DNA of 64,000 bases from Bacillota bacterium (GTDB taxonomy: Bacteria > Bacillota_A > Clostridia > Lachnospirales > Lachnospiraceae): the NCBI GenBank assembly GCA_023443625.1, contig JAEZTQ010000096.1:9736-73735 (forward strand). Direction: 5' to 3'. Position 1 is the first letter of the stretch, and each line of letters starts with the position of its first letter. Of this stretch, positions 7,810 through 17,881 are shown in pieces. Both the position numbers and the translations under genes were made by a program. Below the pieces are notes generated by a model. The model was not told the origin of the DNA. It worked only from the letters and a program-made list of their open reading frames with translations, and did no database searches.

Positions 7810-8661
7810 ATGGAAATAAGTAAATCAACAATAAAACAAGAACTTACCCGTATCCTTGAGAGGGTGTTTCAATTACCTGAAGTGGATAAAGTAGTGATTA
7901 GGGACATTGAAATATTTGCATCAGATGAAGATGACAAAATCGATGATAGCATAGATGAGTGTTATCATGATGTACTTAGTGATATTGATGTGGGTATTCA
8001 TGTTACCTTACACCCAGAGGATTTGGGAAATGGACATGGCTACCATAGTAATCCTGAAAGAATTGGATTGACCAGAGAATGTTATCTTGGATTGGCTTAC
8101 TCGGATGGAAATGAAGGACTTTTTCAAATGTTTCGACTGATACTGAAAAATGGAATTCGTTTTGACATAGGCTTTTACATAACAGTTGATGAAACAAAAC
8201 CGATCTACCGTATACCACAGATAGAGATTAAAGAAATCAAAGAGGAAGGCAAAGTATGGCCGAGATGGGATCTGAAAAAGGCGGATGATTTTTGGTTTGT
8301 GCAAATACTTTCCTTAGCAAAGCTGAAAAGAGGAGATTATCTGATTGCTGATCATCTTGCAAATATGCAGCTGAATGAAACCTTAGTAGCCCAAATGCTG
8401 GAAAGAGATGATCTTTATGGGACAACCTTTCACCGCTATGGATATCATGAGGACCTCGAATATCGAGCAGTGGACAGGTCTGGATTCTCATTTGTTGAAA
8501 AAGATGAAACCTATAATATGATTGCTCATAAGATCTATTCCGTTGCCCTTGCATATGATAAGCTGATCAAGCGATCCAATCCGGAATATGAGGAAGGAAG
8601 TAGTCTATTTTTTGAGATATGGAAAGAATATGATTCTAAGTTAAGTATAAAGAATAAATAA
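7810..8661 (+). CDS. Nucleotidyltransferase-fold protein (aminoglycoside adenylyltransferase-like)
   Basis: 283 residues. The metal-binding carboxylate pair of the polymerase-beta-like nucleotidyltransferase fold is seen in VLSDIDVGIHV (about residues 56-66), with a further acidic strand, IRFDIGFYI, at about 117-125. The C-terminal helical region is rich in aromatic and charged residues, as in streptomycin 6-adenylyltransferase-type proteins. The usual Gly-Ser before the carboxylates is degenerate, so transfer of AMP to an antibiotic is possible but not shown. It has its own GAGGAAGAGGATT region upstream and no obvious operon partner. Confidence 0.6.
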   Translation: MEISKSTIKQELTRILERVFQLPEVDKVVIRDIEIFASDEDDKIDDSIDECYHDVLSDIDVGIHVTLHPEDLGNGHGYHSNPERIGLTRECYLGLAYSDGNEGLFQMFRLILKNGIRFDIGFYITVDETKPIYRIPQIEIKEIKEEGKVWPRWDLKKADDFWFVQILSLAKLKRGDYLIADHLANMQLNETLVAQMLERDDLYGTTFHRYGYHEDLEYRAVDRSGFSFVEKDETYNMIAHKIYSVALAYDKLIKRSNPEYEEGSSLFFEIWKEYDSKLSIKNK

Positions 8662-8848
8662 TCTAGACTTCTGGAGGATGGCAGGTATCCTGCATGAAGT
8701 TCTCCAGATCTATTATGATGGGGAGTATAGAAACGATTGGAATAAATAATACCATGAAGGAATAATATGGATATGAGTGAAATCTTAAAACCTTCAACGT
8801 TCCTAGAGGTAAGGATTGGGTTAATGATTTTTAAATAGGAGGAGCTCC

Positions 8849-9805
8849 ATGGCAAATTGGAAAGCGAATCAAATCTGTTTTAAGGTGGTTGGTTATTATC
8901 CGGCCTGGGAACCTGACAAGGTATATAAGATCCGGTATAATAAATTAACGCATATTAATTATGCATTTGCCATACCCACTCCAGATGGAGATCTCCTTCC
9001 ATTACAGAATGCCAAATTAGCAGAACTGATAATATTTAATGCACATTCCTGTGGAGTAAAGGTTCTTCTATCCATCGGAGGCTGGTCTTATAACAACATA
9101 CCATTGGAACCAACCTTTATGGCAGCAACGGATTCTCCCGAGAAGATTGTACGATTTGGCGAAGCCATCATAACCATGGCAAAGGAATACGGCTTTGATG
9201 GTGTTGATATGGACTGGGAGCACCCAAGAAATAATAATGTAAGCAGACAACAGTATGAAGGGTTAATGGAGTATCTATACTACAGGCTGAAAGAAGAGGA
9301 TATGTTGTTCTCAGCAGCAGTACTTGGTGCTGTGTCGCCAGAAGGCGAAGTGTATTGGGATGCAGCAGCACAAACGGATGCGGTCCTTCGTCGTCTGGAC
9401 TGGATCAATGTCATGGCTTACGATGGTAGCGACGAAGATGGATGCCAATATTCATCCTTAGAATTCGCAATTAACTGTGCTAAGTACTGGAGGGACATAA
9501 GAAATGTGCCTGCCCATAAGGTGGTCTTAGGTGTCCCCTTTTACGGGAGACCTTATGGGATCCCATATGCTGATATTTTAAAGGTGGATCCCGAGGCTTA
9601 TCAAAGAGATGTGACTGTAATTAATGGAACCCGGATATATTATAATGGTATACTTACAATCATGGAGAAGACGATGTGGGCACTTGATAATATCGGAGGG
9701 ATCATGATCTGGGAGCTTTCAGAGGATACGATAGACCCAAACAGGAGTCTATTAAATGCCATTGATAATTGTATATCCGATTGCTTTAGGAACAGCTTCA
9801 TATAA
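8849..9805 (+). CDS. Family 18 glycoside hydrolase (chitinase-like), no signal peptide
   Basis: 318-residue single-domain TIM barrel. Family 18 marks: the strand KVLLSIGGWSY at about 71-81 and the catalytic DGxDxDxE motif, FDGVDMDWEHP, with Glu124 as proton donor. Further barrel residues are INVMAYDG (about 190-197) and GIMIWELSED near the end. These enzymes cleave beta-1,4-linked N-acetylglucosamine by substrate-assisted catalysis. There is no export signal, chitin-binding or LysM module, so it may act on imported chitooligosaccharides or, as in sporulating relatives, on cortex or spore-coat glycans. AGGAGG at 8838-8843 fixes the start. A hairpin terminator follows at 9891. Confidence 0.88.
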   Translation: MANWKANQICFKVVGYYPAWEPDKVYKIRYNKLTHINYAFAIPTPDGDLLPLQNAKLAELIIFNAHSCGVKVLLSIGGWSYNNIPLEPTFMAATDSPEKIVRFGEAIITMAKEYGFDGVDMDWEHPRNNNVSRQQYEGLMEYLYYRLKEEDMLFSAAVLGAVSPEGEVYWDAAAQTDAVLRRLDWINVMAYDGSDEDGCQYSSLEFAINCAKYWRDIRNVPAHKVVLGVPFYGRPYGIPYADILKVDPEAYQRDVTVINGTRIYYNGILTIMEKTMWALDNIGGIMIWELSEDTIDPNRSLLNAIDNCISDCFRNSFI

Positions 9806-9890
9806 ATATGGTTAAATGGGCAGATCAATTACTGTTGGATATGGGGTTGAACATGCCGAATTGAATAAGATAATGAGCTATTAGCTTTGG

Positions 9891-9926
9891 AGGGGACTGT
9901 TTCTTTAAACCGTCCCTATTTTTTAT
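9891..9926 (+). terminator. Rho-independent terminator after the GH18 gene
   Basis: AGGGGACTGTTT pairs with AAACCGTCCCT (one bulge) over a short TCTTT loop, followed by ATTTTTTAT. Confidence 0.75.
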
Positions 9927-10016
9927 GCCATTTTAACCAGTTAAAAGAAGTATATGTTACAATCTTACAATTAATGTGAAAACTCTGTGAATGATTGTGA
10001 AATTATTAGATATTTA

Positions 10017-10045
10017 TTGACATTGTTAGTAAGATTTAATAAAAT
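10017..10045 (+). promoter_or_regulatory. Sigma-A promoter for the FIST-chemoreceptor operon
   Basis: TTGACA (10017-10022), 17 bases, TAAAAT (10040-10045). A 5' leader of about 105 bases follows, ending in the ribosome binding site AAGGGGGAGTG before the ATG at 10158. Confidence 0.65.
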
Positions 10046-10157
10046 GTCTAAATAATTGCATTATATTACAAAAAAGTATAAATTTTACATTAAATCCAAA
10101 CAAATATAAATGAATAAAAGGATTTATTCTAATTAAGATAAGGGGGAGTGTAATAAG

Positions 10158-11258
10158 ATGAATTATAAAATAGGGAAAAGTTCAAATCGTGATTTGAACG
10201 GGGCAATTGCTGAAGCAACATCAGGCTTTATGTCACCAAAACTAATTTTGTTTTATTCAAATATTGTACATTTTAAAGAGTATACTTTATTACTCAAGGA
10301 AAGATTTGATAATAGTATTATAATGGGGGCTACAACCTTTGCTGGTTTTTGCAAAGAGGGAGCCTATAAAGATTCTTTATTAGTAATTGGTATTGAGGAT
10401 GGCATTGAATGCCATGGAGATGTCCTGGAGGAAGTAGATCGTTATCCAATTAAATATGTTGATAGGATAACCAATTGTATTAATAAATTTCATGACCATT
10501 CTAATACAGTTTGTTTTGAAATCTCCACAGGTTTGATTGGATGTGAAGAACTCGTCTTATCTACATTTAATACAGTGCTTGAGAGTAAGAAGGTGCCTCT
10601 TTTTGGGGGAACTGCCGGGGATTATGGTAAAGCAGAAAAAACCTTGGTATCCATGAATGGTATAGTATATGAAAATGCATGTATTTTTGTTTTTATTAAA
10701 AATTTAGGCGGAAAAATCAAATTCTATAGAGAGAACATTTATAAACCCACAAAACATTACTTCACTGCAACGAAGGTAGATGTTAAGAACCGTATTGTAT
10801 ATGAGTATGACAACAAACCGGCTGCTATGGTAACTGCAGAGGCGTTAAATACAACAGTGAAAGAATTGCCTAAATATCTGGATGGTTATCCTCTTGGCAG
10901 AATTATTGGAAATGAAATGTATATTACGGCTAATCAAACAGTTACAGCAAACAATGGAATGGCATACCACGCAAGGGTTTACAATAATTCAAAAATGGTA
11001 TTACTTGAGCCCGATGATTATAAAGCAGTGATCCATGAAACAATTAAAAAAGTAAAGAAAGATATTCCTCATCCATCTTTAGCTATTATGATAAACTGCC
11101 TTGCAAGATCCATCCTTTTTGAAGGAGATAATTATCTGGATGAGTTTGCCATTAACATGGGTAGCGCCCTAGGCAATTATATTGGTTTCGCAGGGTATGG
11201 AGAACAGCTCAATCAGCAGCATTTTAACCAGACAATGGTTCTTGCTGTATTTGAATAG
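10158..11258 (+). CDS. FIST-domain signal-sensing protein
   Basis: 366 residues with FIST_N (about 20-205) and FIST_C (about 215-350) domains. Family marks are [22 protein letters not shown] and, near the end, [23 protein letters not shown] domains are intracellular small-molecule sensors, often proposed to bind amino acids or related metabolites, and occur with chemoreceptors, diguanylate cyclases and kinases. No transmembrane segment. The soluble chemoreceptor gene starts 11 bases downstream, so the pair probably forms a cytoplasmic sensory unit feeding CheA. A sigma-A promoter with a 105-base leader lies upstream. Confidence 0.88.
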   Translation: MNYKIGKSSNRDLNGAIAEATSGFMSPKLILFYSNIVHFKEYTLLLKERFDNSIIMGATTFAGFCKEGAYKDSLLVIGIEDGIECHGDVLEEVDRYPIKYVDRITNCINKFHDHSNTVCFEISTGLIGCEELVLSTFNTVLESKKVPLFGGTAGDYGKAEKTLVSMNGIVYENACIFVFIKNLGGKIKFYRENIYKPTKHYFTATKVDVKNRIVYEYDNKPAAMVTAEALNTTVKELPKYLDGYPLGRIIGNEMYITANQTVTANNGMAYHARVYNNSKMVLLEPDDYKAVIHETIKKVKKDIPHPSLAIMINCLARSILFEGDNYLDEFAINMGSALGNYIGFAGYGEQLNQQHFNQTMVLAVFE

Positions 11259-11269
11259 GTGGTGGAAAA

Positions 11270-12244
11270 ATGAGATGGTTTAAAGGAAAGAAAGAGAAAG
11301 ATTTCAATTCTAATCATGAAATTGCTTTAACAACAGAAACAGGAAAGAACCCACACGAAAATGAGAGGAAATCCAATTACAGGTACGTCAATTTTGGAAC
11401 CTTACATATCGAAAAGAAAATTGAAGAATTCATGGAAGAAGAAGTTATTGTATCCAAATCTGTAGAAGATATCCAAGATACCTATTCCCAAGTTGGTAAA
11501 GTACAGGAGACAATTAACAGTCTAAATGCTAATTTCAAAGAGTTTCATCAATATGTAAATAATATCGATGTTGTTATGGAGGAATCTGAGACTGCAATTG
11601 GGCAGGCTGACGATAAAATGAGTATCTTAGCAGATAAGTTGAATGGGACCTGTTCTCAGTTAGAATTATTCATGGAATCTTTTCAAGGTCTGCAAAATAA
11701 TTTTAATAATATTAAGGCTTTATCCAACAATATAACTGGTATAGCAAATAGTACCAATCTCTTGGCTTTAAATGCATCCATTGAAGCAGCAAGAGCTGGA
11801 GAATCAGGAAGAGGTTTTGCAGTAGTAGCAGAGGAAATTAGAAAATTATCTTCTTCCACAACTAGTCTGGTACAGGGTATTGATGAAAGTATCAAGAACT
11901 TACATGAAAGCATTGATCTACTTAGTAGGGAGATACAGGATACTAAGAATACGATCCAAGATAATTTCCAATATGCTCTAGATGTACAGAAAGATTTTAA
12001 CCAAGTGAATGATTGTACCAAAGAAGTAAAGCAATTTACAGAACAGATTATAAGTGGAATTGAACATACAAGTGCTGAAATATATGGGGCTGCTACCGGT
12101 GTAGGCTCCGTGGCAGAAGTGGTTGACTCTATGGGAAATAAGCTGGAAAATCTTAACCTGCGAATGAGTAAGCGATCGACAATCATTTGTAATATTACGG
12201 ATATATTACAGCAGATAGACAACTTAACTAAGGATATGATGTAA
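11270..12244 (+). CDS. Soluble methyl-accepting chemotaxis protein
   Basis: 324 residues with no transmembrane helix. Residues 1-60 are charged and variable; the rest is an antiparallel coiled coil carrying the chemoreceptor signalling tip, [36 protein letters not shown] (about 158-193; key EAARAGE and VVAEEIR). It lacks its own ligand domain, so the FIST protein encoded just upstream is the likely input. It would contact CheA/CheW in the cytoplasm. The ribosome binding site GGTGG overlaps the end of the FIST gene. A long antisense frame inside it is a shadow of the coiled-coil codons. Confidence 0.9.
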   Translation: MRWFKGKKEKDFNSNHEIALTTETGKNPHENERKSNYRYVNFGTLHIEKKIEEFMEEEVIVSKSVEDIQDTYSQVGKVQETINSLNANFKEFHQYVNNIDVVMEESETAIGQADDKMSILADKLNGTCSQLELFMESFQGLQNNFNNIKALSNNITGIANSTNLLALNASIEAARAGESGRGFAVVAEEIRKLSSSTTSLVQGIDESIKNLHESIDLLSREIQDTKNTIQDNFQYALDVQKDFNQVNDCTKEVKQFTEQIISGIEHTSAEIYGAATGVGSVAEVVDSMGNKLENLNLRMSKRSTIICNITDILQQIDNLTKDMM

Positions 12245-12990
12245 AATAATCTGAGGGGTTCTTATAAAGAGTAGGGAATACAATATTTACTTAATCTGGG
12301 GCAGGCTAACCCTTGCTAGTAAAGAATTATTTGTTACCAATTGCTATTGGTCAGCAGATATGAAAACTCCTTAGGAAATGATATATGGTAAATGAAAAAA
12401 GTATCAAAGTTTGGATTTAGATTCTTATTTATTGGTCTGACTTAGGTTAGTGGGGATTGAATATTGGTGATGAAATCATTGGGCACTCTATCATGAAAAT
12501 GGTAGGGTGTTATTTGTGTTATACAAAACAATATGTAAAATATTGTAAAGTTGTCTTGATTATGCTATTTGATGTCCGTATCGTTATATAATTACTGATA
12601 TATTATCTGCTATACTTAATTATATACATATTTTGGAATATAATTCTTAGTAACAATTTCCATTATAACTCTTAGGTTAAGGTTGAGTGTTGAATATTGA
12701 AAGTATCTACAAAGGATTATAATCAAAAAGAAAAAATCTTAAAGAATATTAATAAACTCAAACAAAGAATTACTGGAGGGTAACAAGATTGTAGCATCCT
12801 ACATGTCTATATGAAAGATGTATACAAAAGATTCCAGGTATTTGACAAATATTTAAATTAGGAGGTGGTAGTACATTGGATAATATTGTGATATAAGCTA
12901 CATAAAGTATGTAGTATACACCATCAATCATTATGATCAGATTATGGTGGACATGCAGGGCCATTCAAAAAACTATTATTAATCAAAAAG
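12245..12990. other. Long intergenic region before the cellulase gene
   Basis: About 750 bases with no supported gene. It contains an imperfect hairpin at about 12484-12509 (CACTCTATCAT / ATGGTAGGGTG) that may end the chemoreceptor transcript. An AGGAGGTGG at 12860-12868 leads only to a six-codon frame, and a small hairpin lies at 12898-12914 (CTACAT / ATGTAG). The AGGAGGTGG without a gene suggests a decayed short gene. The cellulase promoter is presumably here, but I cannot place it with confidence. Confidence 0.4.
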
Positions 12991-13006
12991 AAGGAGGTAG
13001 TCTAAG

Positions 13007-15343
13007 GTGGTAAAAGTTAAGTTATTTAGAAATTCTTTCTCTGTTATTCTCCTAATAATCGCAATGCTCACTGCTACATTTTTGCCAGTGCAGGGTGCAT
13101 ATGCAGAGGTTACAGCTGATTTCAACCAGATTAACCAATCACAAATTGTTGCAGCAATGGGCGCAGGATGGAACTTGGGAAATACGATGGAAGCCTTTAA
13201 TGATTATGGTCCTAATGAAGAAGCATGGGGAAATCCCAAAGTTACGCCAGAACTATTCACAGCAGTTAAGAACGCAGGTTTTAATACGGTGCGCATTCCA
13301 GTTACACTATTGACAGCAATTGGCCCTGCTCCAGATTATACCATTGACCCTACAAGACTAGCCAGAGTAAAAGAAGTAGTTGATTATGCCTACAATAAGG
13401 GTATGTATGTAATTATTGATGGCGTACATGGTGACGGCTATCATACAATCAACGGTGCTTGGCTTCTTGTTACTGCCAGCGACCAGGCAGCTATTAGAAC
13501 AAAGTATCAAAAAGTATGGCAGCAATATGCAAATCTGTTTAAAGATTACGACGAGCATTTGATCTTTGAATCAATGAACGAAGTATTCGATGGTAATTAT
13601 TATGACCCGGACCCTCTACTATATCAAAACCTGAATGCCTATAATCAAATCTTTGTCGATACCATTAGGCAAACCGGAGGAAATAATGCTGCACGGTGGT
13701 TGTTAGTACCTGGCTGGAATACCAATATTGATCATATGACCCTAGATTATGGTTTTGTTATTCCAACGGATAATTACAGATCCTCTTCTATACCGAGTAA
13801 TGAAAAGAGGATAATGATATCAGCACATTATTACTCTCCCTATGAATTCACTCTCGATAGCTCCAGCCAGATAACCCAATGGGGCTCCATAGCTACTGAT
13901 TCGTCAAAAAATACAACCTGGGGGCAGGAAGATTATATGGATGCTCAGCTAGCCCAGATGTACTATACATTTGTAGTACAAGGGTATCCAGTAGTCCTTG
14001 GTGAATACTGTGCCACTGATAAAACGGACAAAGACCCTACAAATAATACCTATCGCGCTTATTTTTGCAATGAATTATCAAAAGCCTGTAAGAAATACGG
14101 AGCGGTTCCCGTCTACTGGGATATTGGAGCCTATGGTCCTGGCGGATCGGGACTAATAGACAGAAGAACTTATGCCGTAGTGAATCAACCAATCATTAAT
14201 GCAATCATAAGCGGCATCAACTCATCTGTTACTACTCCTGTTTCTCCCACACCGACACCCATTCCAACTGGTCCGGGAGCAAAGATATCAGTCCAATATA
14301 AATGCTCTGCTACCAATGCCGCTACCGGTGGAATTCGCTTTAGTTTACAAGTAAAAAACGAAGATACAGTAGCAGTTCCTCTCTCTAATGTTAAACTTCG
14401 TTACTGGTATACCCGTGACGATGGTAAGTGGCAATCCTTCAATTGCTATTATGCGGTGGTTGGATCCGGAAATGTAACTGGTAATATGGTCAGATTACCC
14501 CTATCGTCAGCATTTGGCACAGCGGATTTCTATTCGGAAGTTGGTTTTACCAGTGGAGCAGGCAGCTTAAGCCCCGGTGCTAATAGCGGTGAGGTACAAA
14601 TCACTTTAACTAAGTATGATAATTCGAATTATATCCAAACCAATGATTATTCATTTGATTCTAGTATGATTAATTATGGTCAGAATCTACATATCACAGC
14701 TTATGTTAATGGGATTTTGGTATATGGAACTGAGCCCTCGGGTTCCAACCCTGTAACACCAACACCCACACCAGTCGTAACAGTAACACCTACTCCAACG
14801 GTAACAGTAACACCCACGCCAACGGTAACAGTAACACCAACACCGACGGTGACACCAACACCGACGGTAACACCGACACCGATAGAAGAAGGGGAGGATA
14901 GTATCAAAGTACAGCTATTCAATGGCAACACTTTGGCCTCTTCAAATACTCTTTACCCCAACTTTAAGATTATCAATACCGGAACTACAGACATCAATCT
15001 TTCTAATGTGAAGATAAGGTACTACTTCACAAATGACGGTACAGATATTAACAATTATAGCTGTGACTGGTCATCCGCCGGTAATGGAAATGTTACAAGC
15101 TCTTTTACCTCTATATCAAAGACCAATGCGGATCGCTACCTTGAAATAGGTTTTTCAAGCACAGCAGGAACCATTGGGCCAGGAGCAAGTATCGAGGTGA
15201 AAGGAAGAGTGTGGAAGTCTGATTGGTCCAATTTCACACAAGCAAATGATTTTTCATTTAATTCAACAGCTACAAATTATGTGGACTGGTCAAATGTTTC
15301 AGGATATATCTCGAATACTTTAGTATGGGGAAATGAACCATAA
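13007..15343 (+). CDS. Secreted GH5 endoglucanase with two CBM3 modules
   Basis: 778 residues; GTG start 9 bases after AAGGAGG (12991-12997). Signal peptide about 1-33 (cut after GAYA). The GH5 domain at about 40-400 has the acid/base Glu192 in FESMNEVF and the nucleophile Glu333 in VVLGEYCAT; MGAGWNLGNTMEA is a subfamily mark of clostridial cellulases. A first CBM3 is at about 423-575, a Thr-Pro linker at 582-626, and a second CBM3 at about 632-778. It would cut beta-1,4-glucan outside the cell while bound to crystalline cellulose. No dockerin, so it is a free, non-cellulosomal enzyme. It is monocistronic, with a strong terminator at 15391. Confidence 0.93.
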   Translation: MVKVKLFRNSFSVILLIIAMLTATFLPVQGAYAEVTADFNQINQSQIVAAMGAGWNLGNTMEAFNDYGPNEEAWGNPKVTPELFTAVKNAGFNTVRIPVTLLTAIGPAPDYTIDPTRLARVKEVVDYAYNKGMYVIIDGVHGDGYHTINGAWLLVTASDQAAIRTKYQKVWQQYANLFKDYDEHLIFESMNEVFDGNYYDPDPLLYQNLNAYNQIFVDTIRQTGGNNAARWLLVPGWNTNIDHMTLDYGFVIPTDNYRSSSIPSNEKRIMISAHYYSPYEFTLDSSSQITQWGSIATDSSKNTTWGQEDYMDAQLAQMYYTFVVQGYPVVLGEYCATDKTDKDPTNNTYRAYFCNELSKACKKYGAVPVYWDIGAYGPGGSGLIDRRTYAVVNQPIINAIISGINSSVTTPVSPTPTPIPTGPGAKISVQYKCSATNAATGGIRFSLQVKNEDTVAVPLSNVKLRYWYTRDDGKWQSFNCYYAVVGSGNVTGNMVRLPLSSAFGTADFYSEVGFTSGAGSLSPGANSGEVQITLTKYDNSNYIQTNDYSFDSSMINYGQNLHITAYVNGILVYGTEPSGSNPVTPTPTPVVTVTPTPTVTVTPTPTVTVTPTPTVTPTPTVTPTPIEEGEDSIKVQLFNGNTLASSNTLYPNFKIINTGTTDINLSNVKIRYYFTNDGTDINNYSCDWSSAGNGNVTSSFTSISKTNADRYLEIGFSSTAGTIGPGASIEVKGRVWKSDWSNFTQANDFSFNSTATNYVDWSNVSGYISNTLVWGNEP
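14755..14884 (+). repeat. Tandem repeats encoding the Thr-Pro linker
   Basis: Imperfect repeats of ACACCNACNCCNACGGTAAC, in two phases (longer units with TVTVTPTP and shorter units with TVTPTP), encode the linker between the two CBM3 modules. Such stretches can expand or shrink by slippage or recombination. Confidence 0.85.
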
Positions 15344-15390
15344 TAATACCTAGAAATATTAATTGAATACTCCTATATTTAGGTGAAATA

Positions 15391-15427
15391 AAAACCAGTG
15401 ATGAGTAAATCTTATCACTGGTTTTGT
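15391..15427 (+). terminator. Strong terminator between convergent cellulase and riboflavin genes
   Basis: AAAACCAGTGAT (15391-15402) pairs perfectly with ATCACTGGTTTT (15414-15425). The A and T tracts make it potentially bidirectional, serving the cellulase gene and, on the other strand, ribH. Confidence 0.85.
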
Positions 15428-15429
15428 AG

Positions 15430-15540
15430 GTGCGCCCGGCATGGGCGCAATCTTATGGGTTAGAATCCACAAGATAGGTATAAGCAGAGCGAAATGCAGG
15501 GGCATAGATTTTTATGCTGTTGTGGAGGGTACCATCATAA
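15430..15540 (+). mobile_element. Probable 5'-end fragment of a group II intron
   Basis: Begins GTGCGCCC and forms TGCGCCC/GGGCGCA, followed by a GGGTTAGAATCCAC stretch and AAGATAGG. GTGCGCCC followed by a short first hairpin is the typical opening of bacterial group II intron domain I. Only about 100 bases are present; there is no maturase gene and no domain V or VI in the neighbourhood, so this would be a dead fragment left between the two convergent genes. Confidence 0.45.
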
Positions 15541-15552
15541 TCAAATAATAAA

Positions 15553-16026
15553 TTAATCATTATTTTCCATTTCCCTAATGAGATTTACCATTTCGATGGC
15601 TCCAACAGCACAATCAAATCCCTTGTTACCTGCTTTGGTGCCAGCGCGTTCAATCGCTTGTTCAATATTTTCTGTTGTAAGTACCCCGAACATTACAGGT
15701 ATGTCGCTGTTTAAGGATACATGAGCAATCCCTTTTGATACTTCACTGCAAACATAGTCATAATGGCTTGTGCTCCCGCGGATTACAGCACCTAGGCATA
15801 TAATTGCATCATATTTATTACTTTTTGCCATTTTTGAAGCAATAAGAGGAATTTCAAAGGCGCCAGGAACCCAGGCTACTTCAATGTGGTCCTCTTTCAC
15901 TTCGTGTCTTACTAAAGCATCTAGAGCACCTCCTAGGAGTTTGGCGGTAATAAATTCATTAAATCTTGCAGCAACTATACCTATTTTAATGTCTTTTGAT
16001 ACCAATTTTCCTTCATATGTTCTCAT
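15553..16026 (-). CDS. ribH: 6,7-dimethyl-8-ribityllumazine synthase
   Basis: 157 residues, normal length. It joins 5-amino-6-ribitylaminouracil with 3,4-dihydroxy-2-butanone 4-phosphate to form lumazine in riboflavin synthesis. Family marks: VAARFNEFI (substrate loop, about 19-27), [12 protein letters not shown] (52-63), [14 protein letters not shown] (79-92, with the catalytic His) and [17 protein letters not shown] near the end. It is the last gene of the minus-strand operon, 13 bases after ribBA, and is under the upstream FMN riboswitch. Confidence 0.97.
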   Translation of the reverse strand: MRTYEGKLVSKDIKIGIVAARFNEFITAKLLGGALDALVRHEVKEDHIEVAWVPGAFEIPLIASKMAKSNKYDAIICLGAVIRGSTSHYDYVCSEVSKGIAHVSLNSDIPVMFGVLTTENIEQAIERAGTKAGNKGFDCAVGAIEMVNLIREMENND

Positions 16027-16039
16027 TATAAATCTCCTT

Positions 16040-17242
16040 TTATATTAAATTTAAGAAATGCCCCATTTTAGATTGCTTAGTTTCTAAATAGTGTTTATCA
16101 TGCTCATTTGCTTCAATTTCTATGGGTACACGTTGGGTAATTTCAATGCCAAAATCAGAAAGCTGATATACCTTATCGGGATTGTTTGTTATAAGTCGCA
16201 TGGTTTTCACCCCTAAATCATGAAGTATTTGGGCACCGATATAATATTCTCTCAAATCTTCTTCAAATCCAAGTGCAAGGTTTGCCTCTACAGTATCCAT
16301 ACCTTGACTTTGGAGCTCATAAGCTTTTAATTTATTCAGAAGACCTATACCTCTACCTTCTTGTCGCATATAGAGGAGAATGCCACGGCTTTCTTTTTCA
16401 ATCATCTTCATAGCCTGAGCTAATTGTTCGCCACAATCGCAACGGGAGGAATGGAATACATCGCCTGTCAAGCATTCAGAATGAACCCGGCATAAAATCT
16501 CTTGTCCGTCACCAATATCACCTTTTACTAAAGCTACATGATGTTCACCGTTTATTTTATTCCTATATCCGTAAGCTCGAAATTCACCAAAAGATGTTGG
16601 CAGTAAAGGACTTGCAACTCGCTCTACCAGTTTATCAAACTTTTTACGATACTCTTGCAATGCCTTGATAGTAATAAACCTCATGTTCCACTTTTGCGCT
16701 AGCTCCATTAGCTCTGGAGTCCGCATCATATTTCCGTCTTCTCCCATGATTTCACAACACAGACCACATTCCTTCAGACCTGCAAGACGCATTAAATCAA
16801 CAGTAGCTTCCGTATGACCCTTTCGCTCTAGAACACCATTCTTTTTTGCGAGTAGTGGGAACATATGCCCCGGACGGCGGAAGTCCTCCGGCTTAGAGCT
16901 CTCGTCGACTGTCTTAAGTGCAGTGATGCTTCGCTCTGCCGCAGAGATACCGGTAGTGGTATCCCTATGGTCAATGGAAATGGTAAATGCCGTTGTATGC
17001 TTATCGGTATTGTTTGATACCATCTGAGGAAACTGGAGACGAGTGCAGATTTCATCGCTCATAGGCATGCAGATTAACCCTTTACCATGCTTAGCCATAA
17101 AATTAATGTTTTCTGTTGTGGCATATTCTGCCGCACAGATAAAGTCGCCTTCATTTTCCCGGGTTTCGTCATCTGTAACAAGAATGATTTCCCTTTTTTG
17201 CAAAGCTTCCAAAGCTTCGGGGATAGTACTAAAAATAAACAT
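16040..17242 (-). CDS. ribBA: Bifunctional DHBP synthase / GTP cyclohydrolase II
   Basis: 400 residues in the usual two-domain order. RibB (about 1-200) makes 3,4-dihydroxy-2-butanone 4-phosphate from ribulose 5-phosphate; it shows [21 protein letters not shown] and [22 protein letters not shown]. RibA (about 206-400) opens GTP to start the pyrimidine branch; its zinc site is [19 protein letters not shown] and its arginine motif is [17 protein letters not shown]. It lies between ribE (9-base gap) and ribH. Both input branches of the pathway therefore come from this one protein. Confidence 0.97.
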   Translation of the reverse strand: MFIFSTIPEALEALQKREIILVTDDETRENEGDFICAAEYATTENINFMAKHGKGLICMPMSDEICTRLQFPQMVSNNTDKHTTAFTISIDHRDTTTGISAAERSITALKTVDESSKPEDFRRPGHMFPLLAKKNGVLERKGHTEATVDLMRLAGLKECGLCCEIMGEDGNMMRTPELMELAQKWNMRFITIKALQEYRKKFDKLVERVASPLLPTSFGEFRAYGYRNKINGEHHVALVKGDIGDGQEILCRVHSECLTGDVFHSSRCDCGEQLAQAMKMIEKESRGILLYMRQEGRGIGLLNKLKAYELQSQGMDTVEANLALGFEEDLREYYIGAQILHDLGVKTMRLITNNPDKVYQLSDFGIEITQRVPIEIEANEHDKHYLETKQSKMGHFLNLI

Positions 17243-17251
17243 AAGGACCTC

Positions 17252-17881
17252 CTAAAATCCATTATTAATTAAAAATTCTTTGCTAATGCTCTTCTTGTTC
17301 TGTGAGAATTTTTCAATATACTTCCCAAGGATGTCATTTTCTAGATTTACGAAACAACCTATGTTTTTTTCTGATAGTGCAGTAGACTTAGCAGTGTGAG
17401 GAATTACTGACACAGAGAAGCTGTCATGTGTTATTTTTGCAACGGTAAGACTGATACCATCTATGGCAATGGAGCCTTTTTCAATGATATACTGCATGAT
17501 TTTTGGACTGGTTTTAATGGTATACCAAAGTGCAATATCGTCTTTTTTGATGGATGTAATTTTGCCAATACCATCGACATGCCCAGATACAATGTGACCA
17601 CCAAATCTTCCATTGGCGGGCATTGCACGTTCAAGATTAACTTTACTTCCGATAATCAAGCTTCCCAGTGAGGATTTGGATAATGTTTCCTCCATCACAT
17701 CAGCAGAAAAGAAATTACTGTTTATATCAGTTACGGTAAGGCATACGCCATTGGTTGCCACACTGTCGCCAAGTTTTAAGTCATCTAATATTTTATTGCA
17801 GGTAAGGGTTAAGATTGCAGATTTTGCTCCCTTCTTAATATTTCTAACAATGCCTACTTCTTCGATTATTCCGGTAAACAT
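17252..17881 (-). CDS. ribE: Riboflavin synthase alpha chain
   Basis: 209 residues, two homologous lumazine-binding barrels (about 1-95 and 96-195). Marks are the N-terminal MFTGIIEEVG, NGVCLTV, and GGHIVSGHVDGIG at the domain junction. It dismutates two lumazine molecules into riboflavin and the pyrimidine returned to RibH. The start overlaps the end of the ribD frame by 16 bases, so its translation is normally coupled to ribD reading through to its natural stop; the premature amber in ribD may therefore reduce ribE translation. Confidence 0.95.
   Translation of the reverse strand: MFTGIIEEVGIVRNIKKGAKSAILTLTCNKILDDLKLGDSVATNGVCLTVTDINSNFFSADVMEETLSKSSLGSLIIGSKVNLERAMPANGRFGGHIVSGHVDGIGKITSIKKDDIALWYTIKTSPKIMQYIIEKGSIAIDGISLTVAKITHDSFSVSVIPHTAKSTALSEKNIGCFVNLENDILGKYIEKFSQNKKSISKEFLINNGF

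Noticed and set aside
11683..12222. 179-residue open frame on the minus strand inside the soluble chemoreceptor gene
   Set aside because: It is antisense to a well-supported coiled-coil coding region, lacks a ribosome binding site, and its sequence is only the reverse reading of repetitive codons.
14755..14884. Regularly spaced short repeats that could suggest a CRISPR array
   Set aside because: They are in-frame codons for a Thr-Pro linker inside the cellulase gene, with no spacers and no cas genes.
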